The notes: generated by a model not told the origin, from the letters alone. Shown: positions 51,052 through 60,470, numbered from the stretch's first letter. The stretch is 64,000 bases of DNA from Gluconobacter sp. Gdi (GCF_014132155.1 NZ_BLJQ01000005.1:124001-188000); one strand, 5' to 3'. Program-made: numbers and translations.

Positions 51052-51773
51052 CGGACACCCCGGCGCCCTGGCAACAACGCCAGAGAGAAATAAGGAGCCG
51101 CACCGTCCATGTCATTCAGTGGCAGAACACGGGCCTCTTCCTGGGTTCCCCGCTCCACATAAACGGCATCCTGCAATCGCCCCGCACGTTCCAGCGCTGT
51201 GCGCAGCTTTGGAAGATTGCGTCCCAGTTTCATCACAACGGCTGCATCAGCCTGCTCCAGCCACTGAGCAAGATCATCTTCCGGCATAGTGGCAGGCAGG
51301 ACGCACAAGACATCATCACCATGCGTCATGGGGAGTGCCGCCTGCGTCCAGCATCCACTCATTCCTGTGATTCCGGGAATGACTTCACAAGGTCCGACAG
51401 GCTCAAGCCGATCAAACACATACATGGCGGAACCATACAGAAACGGATCACCCTCACAAAGAAGAGCAACGCTCCGGCCAGCCTCTATTTCGACGGCAAT
51501 CTGCGTTGCACACTCATCGTAAAATGACGACATATCAGGATGATAGGACGGATCATTAACAAGGCGCTCCGTCGTAAAGGGGTACGCAAAACGCAGCTCT
51601 TTCGTGCCCGGCGTAATGTGCGTGTCAGCGATTTTCCGCGCATGACCCATTTTGTCATGACGGCAGAAATAGGCGATGACGGGAGCTGTTGAAATGACCC
51701 GCGCTGCCTTGAGCGTCATAAGTTCCGGATCACCCGGCCCTACGCCGACGACGTAAACTGTTGCAGCTGTCAT
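51048..51773 (-). CDS. cobI: Precorrin-2 C20-methyltransferase (CobI)
   Basis: A 241-residue SAM methyltransferase that commits precorrin-2 to corrin. VYVVGVGPGDPELMTLKAARVI, AYPFTTERL, VALLCEGDPFLYGSAMYVFDRL and VIPGITGMSGCWTQAALPM are the usual blocks. ATG follows GAGGCAGA and overlaps the cobH stop as ATGA. Confidence 0.95.
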   Translation of the reverse strand: MTAATVYVVGVGPGDPELMTLKAARVISTAPVIAYFCRHDKMGHARKIADTHITPGTKELRFAYPFTTERLVNDPSYHPDMSSFYDECATQIAVEIEAGRSVALLCEGDPFLYGSAMYVFDRLEPVGPCEVIPGITGMSGCWTQAALPMTHGDDVLCVLPATMPEDDLAQWLEQADAAVVMKLGRNLPKLRTALERAGRLQDAVYVERGTQEEARVLPLNDMDGAAPYFSLALLPGRRGVR

Positions 51774-52411
51774 TCTGCCTCGCTGGCAAGGGCGTTCAGG
51801 GCCGCGGCAGCCATGGCGCTTCCGCCCAGCCGGCCACGTACGATGACATGCGCAAGGTCAGGGCGAGCTGCCAGTGCGTCCTTGGACTCTGCGGCTCCCA
51901 CAAAACCAACAGGCATACCGATAATTGCTGCGGGGCGCGGGCCACCTGCATCAATGAGCTCGAGAAGGTGAAAAAGCGCTGTCGGGGCGTTGCCGATCGC
52001 TACAACAGCCCCTTCAATCTGATCGCCCCAAAGATCAAGAGCTGCGGCAGAGCGCGTATTGCCAATTTGTCTGGCAAGATCTGGCGTCCGTTCATCGCGC
52101 AACGTGCAGATAACGGCATTATTGGCTGGCAACCGGGCGCGCGTGACACCATGGGCGACCATCTCGGAATCACACAGGATTGGCTTACCCGCCTGCAACG
52201 CTGCACGCGCTTTGCTAACAAGATCAGACGTCATGGCGACTGATCCTGCGACCTCCACCATTCCGCATGCATGGATAATGCGCACTGCAATCTTGGACTG
52301 TTCAGGCGTAAAACCCGACAAATCGGCCTCTGCACGGATCGTTGCGAAGGACCGGGCATAAATGGCCGCGCCATCCCGAATATAGTCGTAGGAAGAGGGT
52401 CCGGCGCTCAA
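51770..52411 (-). CDS. cobH: Precorrin-8X methylmutase (CobH)
   Basis: A 213-residue mutase that moves a methyl group from C-11 to C-12 to form hydrogenobyrinic acid. It shows DYIRDGAAIYARSFATIRAEADL, the active-site region IRIIHACGMVEVA, ILCDSEMVAHGVTR and AIIGMPVGFVGAAESKDAL. The start is TTG at 52411, supported by GGAG eight bases upstream and a TTGA overlap with the cobG stop. Confidence 0.95.
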   Translation of the reverse strand: MSAGPSSYDYIRDGAAIYARSFATIRAEADLSGFTPEQSKIAVRIIHACGMVEVAGSVAMTSDLVSKARAALQAGKPILCDSEMVAHGVTRARLPANNAVICTLRDERTPDLARQIGNTRSAAALDLWGDQIEGAVVAIGNAPTALFHLLELIDAGGPRPAAIIGMPVGFVGAAESKDALAARPDLAHVIVRGRLGGSAMAAAALNALASEAE

Positions 52412-53592
52412 ACCTGTGTCTCCTTCAATTCATGACGCAACAGGGTCCGTATCTGCGGAATATCCATGTCGTGCCATGATGGCGTGTCTGTTGTGCGCCC
52501 ATTGCGCACAACCTCATAATGCCCGTCATCAGCAACAAGCGTCATATCTGCCGCACGGGGATGCGCACACCCCTTTATGCAGCCTGAAACATGCAGCACA
52601 CAGCCGGGCGGCACATCAGATGCCAGAGCCGAGGCTGTCTCGACAACATCTGCGGTGGCTTTCGCACACCCGGAACGGCCAATACAGGCTTCCACTCGCA
52701 ACAATGGATCTACCGAACTGGTGATGAAGCCGGGCCATGTTCCGTCCTGCTGCGGCAGGAGGACACTACGCCAAGGTGTGACCCGCAGCCGTGATGTCCC
52801 GGTAAGTTCGGCAAGAACCTCAAAATCTTTAGCATGGCATCGGCCGAATGGCAGGCCAACACCCATGACTTGCCCCGGCAGTGGCCCTATGAGAGATACC
52901 GGACGAGTACCCTGCCGTTTGCACGGAATTCCCTCTAGCCTCGCCTTCGAGAGGGCGAAAGCTGCGGCCGCAGTGTCTCGCGATGGCCGCCCAAGGTCAG
53001 AACTTTCTGCACAGACCCGGGACAACATCACGGCTGCGCTAACAGCCGCATCGTTCTCAAGAGCTTCGGTTGCCATAGCACCACAGACAACTGACCATCC
53101 ATCCGGGCGGGACTGAAGGGCAATATCCGCTGATAACGTGCCCTCTGGAACATACCCGCCGCCATCAACGACCCAACCGAACTTGCCACTCAGCCCCGAC
53201 AACACGTCTTCTTCAAGAAGCGCCGTCTGAAGCGATTGGGCGACGTCCAACGTTCCCGGGTCGCATTTAGGGTCCAAGCCCGCAAGGGGTGAAACCAGAA
53301 TGGCCCTTCGGCGCTCTTTCGCTGGATCAGGATCTACAAGCCCCTCCGCCAGTGCGCTTTCTAACGCGAGCTTTGCACTCGTCGAAGAAAATCCCCGTAG
53401 CTGCACGTTGCCACGATTGGTCAGTTCAACAACGCCGTTTCCGAAACGTCGTGCCAGTTCTGCAATAGCCAGCACTTGTGGCCCATCAAAACCACCGAGC
53501 GGAGAACGGACGCGAACCAGCAATCCATCTCGCGCTTCCATCGGCGCGAACATATCCGGACACCAGCCGCGAACAAGGGAGGGAACTGTCAT
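52408..53592 (-). CDS. cobG: Precorrin-3B synthase (CobG)
   Basis: A 394-residue oxygen-dependent monooxygenase related to sulfite/nitrite reductases. The start CPDMFAPMEARDGLLVRVRSPLGG and NGVVELTNRGNVQLRG match the ferredoxin-like domain. The iron-sulfur ligands are visible as ACIGRSGC and SGCIKGCAH. Its presence marks the aerobic corrin pathway. It couples to cobN (ATGA) upstream and cobH downstream. Confidence 0.93.
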   Translation of the reverse strand: MTVPSLVRGWCPDMFAPMEARDGLLVRVRSPLGGFDGPQVLAIAELARRFGNGVVELTNRGNVQLRGFSSTSAKLALESALAEGLVDPDPAKERRRAILVSPLAGLDPKCDPGTLDVAQSLQTALLEEDVLSGLSGKFGWVVDGGGYVPEGTLSADIALQSRPDGWSVVCGAMATEALENDAAVSAAVMLSRVCAESSDLGRPSRDTAAAAFALSKARLEGIPCKRQGTRPVSLIGPLPGQVMGVGLPFGRCHAKDFEVLAELTGTSRLRVTPWRSVLLPQQDGTWPGFITSSVDPLLRVEACIGRSGCAKATADVVETASALASDVPPGCVLHVSGCIKGCAHPRAADMTLVADDGHYEVVRNGRTTDTPSWHDMDIPQIRTLLRHELKETQV

Positions 53593-56500
53593 TCGCTCCC
53601 GCTCTCCAACACCGCAGAAACGCTATTCAGGCGTGGGTGCCAGAGGCCTCGACGGATCATATCCTGGAACCGCGTGCGCATTGCCTGACGTGCCTGAGGG
53701 TTAGCGCTTTTCAGGAAAGTATCACAGGTGTCATCGCCAAGCGTTGCGGCAAATACCAAGTCAAACTGTTGATCAAACCGAACAGAAAGGGTCGCGGCGA
53801 AAGCGCAGAGGGCGTCCAGTCCCCGGGCAATTTCGGCACCTCCCTGATAGTCATGCCGCTGCATCCCTGCCAGCCAACGGGGATTGGCCAGACGCCCTCG
53901 AACGATGCGCTTCACTTCGTCTTCGACTCTCCGAAGACGGGGCGCGTCCGCATGGGACGTATCGCCATGCCAAAGGACGGGATCGGCCCCTAGCAGAGCC
54001 GCCGCCGCTGCAAGCCCACCTTCATGAGCAGCAAAATCCGGGCTTTCGAGAATATCCGTTTCTGCGTGGTCCTGCACATGCAGGATTGCGTCTGCCCGTG
54101 CCAGATTTTGGGCCAGTGCTGCGCTGCTACGTGTCCCGTCACGGCCGCCACCATACATCCAGTCGTTGCCGTCCAGATAGGACTGGCCAAGCTCAGACCG
54201 GTCTTCCCAGTTACTCCGCGTGAGAGCGTCTTCAATGCCTGTCCCGTACGTACCGGGCGCTGCACCAAAAATCCGCGCTCCAGCAATTTTTCGGGCCTCA
54301 CCCTCCAGATTTCTCACACGAGCAGACAACGGGTTCCATTCCTCGCCTTCCTCCAAACAGGAAACAGCTTCAACCACCTGATCGAAAAGAGAAATCTGTG
54401 CCGGAAAAGCGTCCCGGAACAATCCTGAAATTCGAAGTGTCACGTCGACACGCGGACGATCGAGAAGAGCCAGCGGTGTAATTTCAAATCCTGATACACG
54501 ACCGCTCGACGCATCCCACGTGGGGTCAACTCCCATCAGGATCAGAGCCAGTGCCAGATCCTCCCCCCCCGTGCGCAGGGTGGAGGAACCCCACAGATCT
54601 ATAACGATGGTTTGAAGCGGCTCGCCCTCGTTCTGCAAGTGACACAGAAGGATCTGCTTTGCCTGCGTTCGGGCCAGCTCCACAGCAGAAGCCGTGGGAA
54701 CAGCTCTCGGATCAAGCGTGAAAAGATTGCGGCCAGTCGGCAGAACGTCTACTCGCCCACGTGTCGGCGCACCAGACGGACCGGGTTGAATGAACAGTCC
54801 CTCCAGCCCGGCCAGAAGTGCCTTCATTTCCGCATCTGCGCTGGCTTCGATCAGAGTAGCAACCGTTTGCTGCGGCACCTGTGCGACACAAGACACCATT
54901 TCGGCTAATTTTTCGGCATGTGGTGCTACTTGACCGAAAACATGCAGACCATCACGGATCTGAAGGTCCTTCACATCACATAGATAAGCATCCAGCCGCG
55001 CCAGAGCCTCTGCTTCGTCGCCTTCCCCCGCTTTGACGCCACTTTCGCTCAAAAGCCCCATGCGCGTGGCTCGGTCCAGAATATTACGCTTCAGAATGGC
55101 GCCACGCCGCCTGTCCAGACCATCCGCCTCTGCAAACTCGTCGATCAGTTGTTCCAGCTCTGCCATGTCCGGATCAAGTCCGGCCTTCATAACAGGCGGT
55201 GTCATATGTCCGATGGTGACTGCGCCGAGACGACGTTTCGCCGAGGCTGCTTCTCCCGGATTGTTGACGATAAAAGGATAAAGAACCGGCAAAGCGCCAC
55301 GAAGAACGGCGGGAGCGCACTGATTGGAAAGCGCTACAGCTTTGCCGGGCAGCCATTCGAGCGTGCCATGCGTTCCAAGATGAACCATGGCATCTGTCTG
55401 GCAGACATGACGTAGCCAGAGGTGGAACGCGATATAGGCATGGCGTGGGGGTGTATCAGGGTCGTGGTATTGGGCTTTACGATCCTGCGCGCTCCCGCGA
55501 TCGGGCTGGACAGCGACTACGATGTTACCCAGCGCCACGAATTTAAGGCAAAATGAACCGTCCTGAACGACGGGGTCTTCCGCAGAGGTGCCCCAACTCT
55601 GCGTCACAGCGTCCCGGAAGGGAGCGGGCAAGCGCGCAAAGAGTTCGTTATAATCGTCCAGAGGCAAACAGGGCTGTGGCAGGTCTTCACACAAAGCCTC
55701 CACCAACGCCCTACTAGCGGGAATTTTCTCAGTTCCACAGTCATAGCCTGCCTGTTTCAACCCATGAAGGATGGATTCAAGGCTGGCAAAAGTATCTAAC
55801 CCGACGGCGTGTGCAGTCTGTCCATCCGCACCGGGATAATCAGAAAGGACGATCGCAAGACGCTTCTCGCGCGGAGGCGTTTTTTTAAGCCTTGCCCATG
55901 CGAGAGCCTGCTCTGCGGCAGCGGCAATACCCTGTTGAAAGGGCATATGCCTTGCCGCATCCCCCGGAACTGTTTCGGATTTGAAGGAGATCGGAGACGA
56001 AGAAATCCGCCCATCAAGTTCTGGCAAAACGACCTGCATGGCGAGGTCGGACTGCGACAGGCCGCGTCCGCTCTCAGCCCATGCCGAGGCTGTCACACCA
56101 GGCTGCAAAATTTGAAGAACCGGAACAGCAGCAATATCAAGAGGAGATGCCCCTTCTTTTCCGCGCGCAGAAAAGAAAGTCGCGTTCAGAATAATGTCTG
56201 GCGGAGTTTCAATCAGGCGGTTCTGAATCCACTCGGCAACATCCGGGTTCTTCAGCGATGCGACATATAGAACATCTGTCGCGACCCCGGACTTTTCCAG
56301 TTCATCGGCAAGACCGTCAATCGCTGCTGTATCGGCAGCCAGAAGGTGAGCGCGGTAGAAAACGATTGTGGCTCTTAAAGGAAAATCCGCTGTCGTCTGG
56401 CAATAAATTCCAGCTGGCGGAAGCGCTGCGGGCTGCCCTGAGACGTCATCTCCATGTCCGGCAAGATGAGCCATGAGCAAAAGGGCACGACGCGCATTCT

Positions 56501-56957
56501 CAGGACCACCTTCCCTCAGAAACCCCGTGAGTCTGGAATGGTTTTCTGCTTCGACGCTTGACCACTCTTCAAGCCGTGCATCCTGGCGGGCATCTCCGGG
56601 CAACAAAGCCAGTGGGATGGTGTTCCTGCCACAAAAATTCTGAAATTCTTCCGCCCCATAGCGCCAGTAATCCACACCACCCAGAAGCCGTGCGATGACG
56701 CATCGGGACGATGCTATGGTCTGCTCAACGTATAAATCGACCGACATGGGGTGTCGGAGGCGAGCAAGATTGACCAACCGCAGCGAAAAACCTGCGCCGT
56801 TTGGGGTCTGCTCATTAAGATTAGAGTACGCCCGCTCAAGCGCCAGAAGATCGCTATCCGAGAATGATAGAAACACGACATCAGCAGGCGCATGACCGAG
56901 ATCCTCGGCCACGTCCTGATCGTCTATTCCGTGTCGTTCCCGGACAAGCAGATGCAT
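53589..56957 (-). CDS. cobN: Cobaltochelatase subunit CobN
   Basis: A 1122-residue large subunit that binds hydrogenobyrinic acid a,c-diamide and inserts cobalt with the AAA+ subunits CobS and CobT. Recognisable segments are HLGTHGTLEWLPGKAVALS, PFIVNNPGEAASAKRRLGAVTIGHMTPP, GRNLFTLDPRAVPT and VTLRISGLFRDAFPAQISLFD, NDWMYGGGRDGTRSSAALAQNLARADAI. It is shorter than the 1275-residue Pseudomonas denitrificans protein, mainly in the N-terminal part. ATG 56957 lies four bases after the cobW stop. No chelatase AAA+ genes are in the window. Confidence 0.94.
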   Translation of the reverse strand: MHLLVRERHGIDDQDVAEDLGHAPADVVFLSFSDSDLLALERAYSNLNEQTPNGAGFSLRLVNLARLRHPMSVDLYVEQTIASSRCVIARLLGGVDYWRYGAEEFQNFCGRNTIPLALLPGDARQDARLEEWSSVEAENHSRLTGFLREGGPENARRALLLMAHLAGHGDDVSGQPAALPPAGIYCQTTADFPLRATIVFYRAHLLAADTAAIDGLADELEKSGVATDVLYVASLKNPDVAEWIQNRLIETPPDIILNATFFSARGKEGASPLDIAAVPVLQILQPGVTASAWAESGRGLSQSDLAMQVVLPELDGRISSSPISFKSETVPGDAARHMPFQQGIAAAAEQALAWARLKKTPPREKRLAIVLSDYPGADGQTAHAVGLDTFASLESILHGLKQAGYDCGTEKIPASRALVEALCEDLPQPCLPLDDYNELFARLPAPFRDAVTQSWGTSAEDPVVQDGSFCLKFVALGNIVVAVQPDRGSAQDRKAQYHDPDTPPRHAYIAFHLWLRHVCQTDAMVHLGTHGTLEWLPGKAVALSNQCAPAVLRGALPVLYPFIVNNPGEAASAKRRLGAVTIGHMTPPVMKAGLDPDMAELEQLIDEFAEADGLDRRRGAILKRNILDRATRMGLLSESGVKAGEGDEAEALARLDAYLCDVKDLQIRDGLHVFGQVAPHAEKLAEMVSCVAQVPQQTVATLIEASADAEMKALLAGLEGLFIQPGPSGAPTRGRVDVLPTGRNLFTLDPRAVPTASAVELARTQAKQILLCHLQNEGEPLQTIVIDLWGSSTLRTGGEDLALALILMGVDPTWDASSGRVSGFEITPLALLDRPRVDVTLRISGLFRDAFPAQISLFDQVVEAVSCLEEGEEWNPLSARVRNLEGEARKIAGARIFGAAPGTYGTGIEDALTRSNWEDRSELGQSYLDGNDWMYGGGRDGTRSSAALAQNLARADAILHVQDHAETDILESPDFAAHEGGLAAAAALLGADPVLWHGDTSHADAPRLRRVEDEVKRIVRGRLANPRWLAGMQRHDYQGGAEIARGLDALCAFAATLSVRFDQQFDLVFAATLGDDTCDTFLKSANPQARQAMRTRFQDMIRRGLWHPRLNSVSAVLESGSE

Positions 56958-56961
56958 CAGG

Positions 56962-58014
56962 TCAGTCCGCCAGCAATGCGGCTTCGATGGCTGCGCGATC
57001 CAGGCCTGTCTGGCCAATTACGACGAGACGCCCGTCCCGGCCTGCATCTGCGAGAGGCACATCAAATTCATGACGGAAACGGGTCCCGACACCCTGCACG
57101 GCCAATCGCATTTTCTTGCCCTGCACGGCTGCAAAGCCTTTCATACGGAGGATATCGAATTGCCCCGCAACCTCACTCAAGCGCTTGAGTAATGCTTCAG
57201 CACTTTTCTGCTCTGGAAGGACCACGACGAAGCTCTCGAAGTCATCATGTTCGTGGTCATCTGCGCCATCATGATTGGACGGGCGCGCTTGAAGGTCGTC
57301 TTCGGCACCGGCACCAATTCCCAGCAGAACAGCGGGGTCCAGTCGTCCCTCTACTGCGCGCAGCGTGATAACTTTCCGCGGCACAGCCTCCGTAATGCCC
57401 TTTTCAACCGCATCAATCCCGGCTTCGTCCAGAAGATCAGTCTTGTTCAGAACAATAAGATCCGCCGCATTCAACTGATCTTCATAGACTTCAGCCAACG
57501 GATTATCATGATCCAGAGAAGGGTCAGCAGCCTGCTGTGCAGCAACAGCTTCCGGATCGTCCGCAAAGCGACCCGCGGCGACAGCGGGTGCATCCACCAG
57601 CGTAATCACACCATCAACGGTCATGCGAGTACGGATCCCGGGCCAGCTGAATGCCTTGAGAAGAGGCTTGGGTAGCGCAAGGCCAGATGTCTCGATCACG
57701 ATGTGCTCTGGCGGATCAGGACGATCGATCAGAGCCTCCATGGTCGGAATGAAGTCGTCTGCAACCGTGCAGCAGAGGCACCCGTTGGTGAGTTCGACGA
57801 TATCCTCGTCAGCGCAACCTTCGATCCCGCAGGACCGCAGAATTTCACCATCAATCCCAAGCGAACCGAACTCGTTCACGACGATTGCAATACGGCGCCC
57901 ATCAGCCTGTGCGAGAAGATTTCGCAGAAGGGTTGTTTTCCCTGCCCCCAGAAAACCCGTGATGATCGTAACCGGAATCTTGCGACCGGAGCCTGAAACA
58001 GTCTGGGACATCAT
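56962..58014 (-). CDS. cobW: CobW GTPase (cobalt metallochaperone)
   Basis: A 350-residue G3E-family GTPase. The P-loop is ITGFLGAGKTTLLRNLL, Mg site VVNEFGSLGIDGE, the metal motif GCLCC, and VLNKTDLLDE for guanine. An acidic/His patch (DGADDHEHDDFES) precedes the CobW C-terminal domain. CobW is thought to hand cobalt to the CobN chelatase, which is encoded directly downstream. ATG overlaps the DUF1636 stop. Confidence 0.94.
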   Translation of the reverse strand: MMSQTVSGSGRKIPVTIITGFLGAGKTTLLRNLLAQADGRRIAIVVNEFGSLGIDGEILRSCGIEGCADEDIVELTNGCLCCTVADDFIPTMEALIDRPDPPEHIVIETSGLALPKPLLKAFSWPGIRTRMTVDGVITLVDAPAVAAGRFADDPEAVAAQQAADPSLDHDNPLAEVYEDQLNAADLIVLNKTDLLDEAGIDAVEKGITEAVPRKVITLRAVEGRLDPAVLLGIGAGAEDDLQARPSNHDGADDHEHDDFESFVVVLPEQKSAEALLKRLSEVAGQFDILRMKGFAAVQGKKMRLAVQGVGTRFRHEFDVPLADAGRDGRLVVIGQTGLDRAAIEAALLAD

Positions 58015-58424
58015 GAAAGTTCCTGTGAAGCAGACAATGAAGATGGAAGACGGGCGATAACCATATCAGAAAGCGATGCGGGTCGCTTTGACGGCATCAC
58101 TGTTCCAGTTTTCGATGCTCGGTAAAGCTGAAGGTAAGCCAGCAGGTCAGACAGCTTTTCCGGACCAAGTTCACCTAGAACAAAAGTCCATTTTTCCGGC
58201 ATGGAAAGCGTGGCAATACAGCCTCGGCTACAGGCTGCCATACATTCAACGGGCTGGACGCTGAAATCGCCTTCAGCAGCCTGGTCAAGCAAGGCATCGT
58301 AGAGCTGTCGCCCCTGAACAGGGTCATTCCCAACCGGTAGACCGCGACGACACGTCACACAGACGTGGAAAACTGGCGAAACGGATGATTGGCCCGTTTC
58401 AGGATAAGGCAGGGTATCTGCCAT
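58011..58424 (-). CDS. DUF1636 small cysteine protein, first gene of the cob operon
   Basis: A 137-residue protein with a thioredoxin-like-ferredoxin pattern: VCVTCRRG near residue 33 and MAACSRGCIAT in the middle give four or five conserved Cys that could hold an iron-sulfur cluster or a metal. The DUF1636 family is commonly encoded with cobW and cobN. Its role is unknown; electron supply or cobalt handling are guesses. ATG 58424 is chosen over 58460 because GAGAGACG precedes it. It is the first gene after the riboswitch. Confidence 0.82.
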   Translation of the reverse strand: MADTLPYPETGQSSVSPVFHVCVTCRRGLPVGNDPVQGRQLYDALLDQAAEGDFSVQPVECMAACSRGCIATLSMPEKWTFVLGELGPEKLSDLLAYLQLYRASKTGTVMPSKRPASLSDMVIARLPSSLSASQELS

Positions 58425-58559
58425 GGTTTCGTCTCTCTTGCAGGCACAACGGCATAACAAAAGGCGCGATTAAAGGCCTTCGCAGTCGCGAAAGTGACAC
58501 GCACATGATGGCGCGCCCTCACGGTCCGGGCACCCCGCCGGATCATGACACTTGGCTCA

Positions 58560-58770
58560 GATGGCAGGTCTCCTGACTCACGGCTGAGGCGCCATTAGCA
58601 CCTCCTCTCCCACCGGGCCTTCCCAGATCGAAATCCAGTGGCTGCCTTTCCTGAAAGAAAGACTGGCAGGACAGAAAACCGTCCACAGTTGCGGGGGCAG
58701 TGCCGGGTTTGACCTATTTCTAAGGCCGCACCAGCTTCCCTTTTCATCCTCTTCTCAGAGGAACCATCAA
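58560..58770 (-). promoter_or_regulatory. Cobalamin riboswitch (canonical) of the cobW-cobN-cobGHIJ operon
   Basis: On the minus strand the leader carries GAGGATGAAAAGGGAA, CACTGCCCCCGCAACTGTGG, CAGCCACTGG, CTGGGAAGG and the B12 box GAGTCAGGAGACCTGCC in the expected order. It ends about 135 bases before the DUF1636 gene and would repress the seven-gene operon when adenosylcobalamin is plentiful. Confidence 0.93.
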
Positions 58771-58775
58771 ACCCT

Positions 58776-58804
58776 CTCCTATCTCTGGGATGAAAGCGTG
58801 TCAA
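58776..58804 (-). promoter_or_regulatory. Candidate promoter of the riboswitch-controlled cob operon
   Basis: TTGACA (58804-58799 on the minus strand) and TAGGAG (58781-58776) are separated by 17 bases, and the riboswitch starts just downstream. The -35 is perfect, the -10 weak. Confidence 0.5.
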
Positions 58805-58820
58805 AGTCCGGGAAATGGGC

Positions 58821-59381
58821 TCATTTCATTTTCAAAGACAAACCCGCCGCCACGAACAGCACTTCTCCGGCGACTGCGGCGATCTTCTGATGAAGAAGAC
58901 CCGCTTCATCGCGGAAACGCCGCGCCAGGGCATTGTCCGGGACAATTCCGAGCCCTACCTCGTTGCCCACAAGAACGGTCCGGCCTTTCCGTGTTTGCAA
59001 CGCCTCGAGAAGATCTTTCGTCGCCGTGTGAATATTACGATCTTCCAGAATGAGATTTGTCAGCCATAAAGTCAGGCAATCAACCAGGACCGGCGCGCGC
59101 TGCTCGGCCTGTAAAACACCTGCGATATCAAATGGCTCTTCAACTGTACGCCACCCTTTGTTCCCACGGGTGGTACGGTGCAAATCTATCCTGGCCTGCA
59201 TTTCCTCATCAAAAGCCCGACCGGTCGCGAGGTAAACCCAAGGCGCCGGAAGGTCAGTGATAAGGGCCTCAGCGATCCGGCTTTTTCCTGACCTGGCGCC
59301 CCCGAGGACCAGTGACACATCCGGTAGTCCTGTTTGCATGATGGTCTGTGCCACAATGTGTCCTGCGCCTTCTTCTTGCAT
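58821..59381 (-). CDS. cobP: Adenosylcobinamide kinase/adenosylcobinamide-phosphate guanylyltransferase (CobP/CobU)
   Basis: A bifunctional enzyme of about 186 residues that phosphorylates adenosylcobinamide and adds GMP. The P-loop is LVLGGARSGKSRIAEAL, then VYLATGRAFDEEM, the guanylate-accepting His in DLHRTTRG, VLVDCLTLWLTNLI and GNEVGLGIVPDNALARRFRDEAG. ATG 59381 has AGGGA close upstream; ATG 59339 (172 residues) fits the family length better. It is divergent from the phosphoribosyltransferase gene and lies just ahead of the riboswitch of the next operon. Confidence 0.92.
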   Translation of the reverse strand: MQEEGAGHIVAQTIMQTGLPDVSLVLGGARSGKSRIAEALITDLPAPWVYLATGRAFDEEMQARIDLHRTTRGNKGWRTVEEPFDIAGVLQAEQRAPVLVDCLTLWLTNLILEDRNIHTATKDLLEALQTRKGRTVLVGNEVGLGIVPDNALARRFRDEAGLLHQKIAAVAGEVLFVAAGLSLKMK

Positions 59382-59459
59382 GGTCCCTGATAACAGCACA
59401 AAAGACCTGTCATGCCACCGCACATCATGCCCTCGTCCTGTCAGTCCCCTTTCGCCAGC

Positions 59460-60470
59460 ATGGCAGAACTTCGCACTGCCTGCCTGTCACTTCCAGACCC
59501 CGACCCAAAAGTCGCCGCCCTGATAGCGGAGCGAGACGCAACTCTGACCAAACCTCCCGGCAGCCTCGGGCGGTTGGAAGAGCTATCCATTTGGCTCGGT
59601 GAATGGCAAGGCCATCAGAAACCAAGGCTAGAGCACGTTCAGATAACAATTTTCGCAGGGAATCATGGTGTGGTCCGCCGGGGCGTATCTCCGTGGCCTT
59701 CGGATGTTACGGCCCAGATGGTGTCAAATTTTCAGCGTGGAGGCGCAGCAATCAACCAGCTTGCCCGAAATGCTGGTGCGGACCTTGCTGTTGTTCCCGT
59801 CCGAAACCTAACGGCCACGGCAGATTTCACAGCTTTCCCAGCTATGAGCGAAGAGGAGTTCCTTGATGCGGTCTCGGTCGGATACACCGCTGTATCCCCC
59901 ATGCTGGATCTGTTCTGCCCAGGCGAAATGGGCATCGGCAACACAACCCCTTCCGCCGCACTCTGTGCTGCCCTTCTAGGAGGCACTGGCGCGGACTGGG
60001 CAGGACGTGGAACGGGTCTCGATCAGGCGGGCGTTAACCTCAAGGCTTCTGTTATTGATGAGGCCCTGTGTCTGCACGCGGCGTCACTTAGCGACCCCTT
60101 GGATACCGCACGTTGTCTGGGTGGTTACGAACTGGCCGCCATATTGGGAAGTGCTCTGGCCGCCAGACACCATCGTATCCCGGTTCTGCTTGACGGCTTC
60201 GTCTGTACCGCAGCCGTGCTGCCATTGATCAAACTGACTGCCTCAGCACTCGACCACACAAAGCTCTCGCATTGTTCCGCTGAAGCTGGTCACCGCAGGC
60301 TGGCAGATGCCCTCAGGCTGAAACCAATACTGGACCTGGGCTTGCGCCTCGGAGAGGGATCTGGGTCTGCGGTTGCCATTCCCGTCCTCAGAGCAGCATT
60401 GGCCTGCCACAACGGTATGGCGACGTTCGCAGAGGCTGCCGTTTCCCAATCAGACGTCTCCATTCAATGA
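59460..60470 (+). CDS. cobT: Nicotinate-nucleotide--dimethylbenzimidazole phosphoribosyltransferase (CobU in P. denitrificans, CobT in Salmonella)
   Basis: A 336-residue enzyme that activates the lower ligand to alpha-ribazole phosphate. TKPPGSLGRLEELSIWLG, FAGNHGVVRRGVSPWPSDVTAQMV, GEMGIGNTTPSAAL and GRGTGLDQAGV, with the catalytic Glu region LGLRLGEGSGSAVA at the end, are diagnostic. The start is set at 59460 by family length; upstream ATGs at 59412 and 59427 exist and none has a strong ribosome-binding site. Its stop overlaps the next start (ATGA). Confidence 0.93.
   Translation: MAELRTACLSLPDPDPKVAALIAERDATLTKPPGSLGRLEELSIWLGEWQGHQKPRLEHVQITIFAGNHGVVRRGVSPWPSDVTAQMVSNFQRGGAAINQLARNAGADLAVVPVRNLTATADFTAFPAMSEEEFLDAVSVGYTAVSPMLDLFCPGEMGIGNTTPSAALCAALLGGTGADWAGRGTGLDQAGVNLKASVIDEALCLHAASLSDPLDTARCLGGYELAAILGSALAARHHRIPVLLDGFVCTAAVLPLIKLTASALDHTKLSHCSAEAGHRRLADALRLKPILDLGLRLGEGSGSAVAIPVLRAALACHNGMATFAEAAVSQSDVSIQ

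Noticed and set aside
53478-53993. 171-codon plus-strand frame across the cobG/cobN junction
   Set aside because: Antisense to two conserved genes; no start signal or motif.
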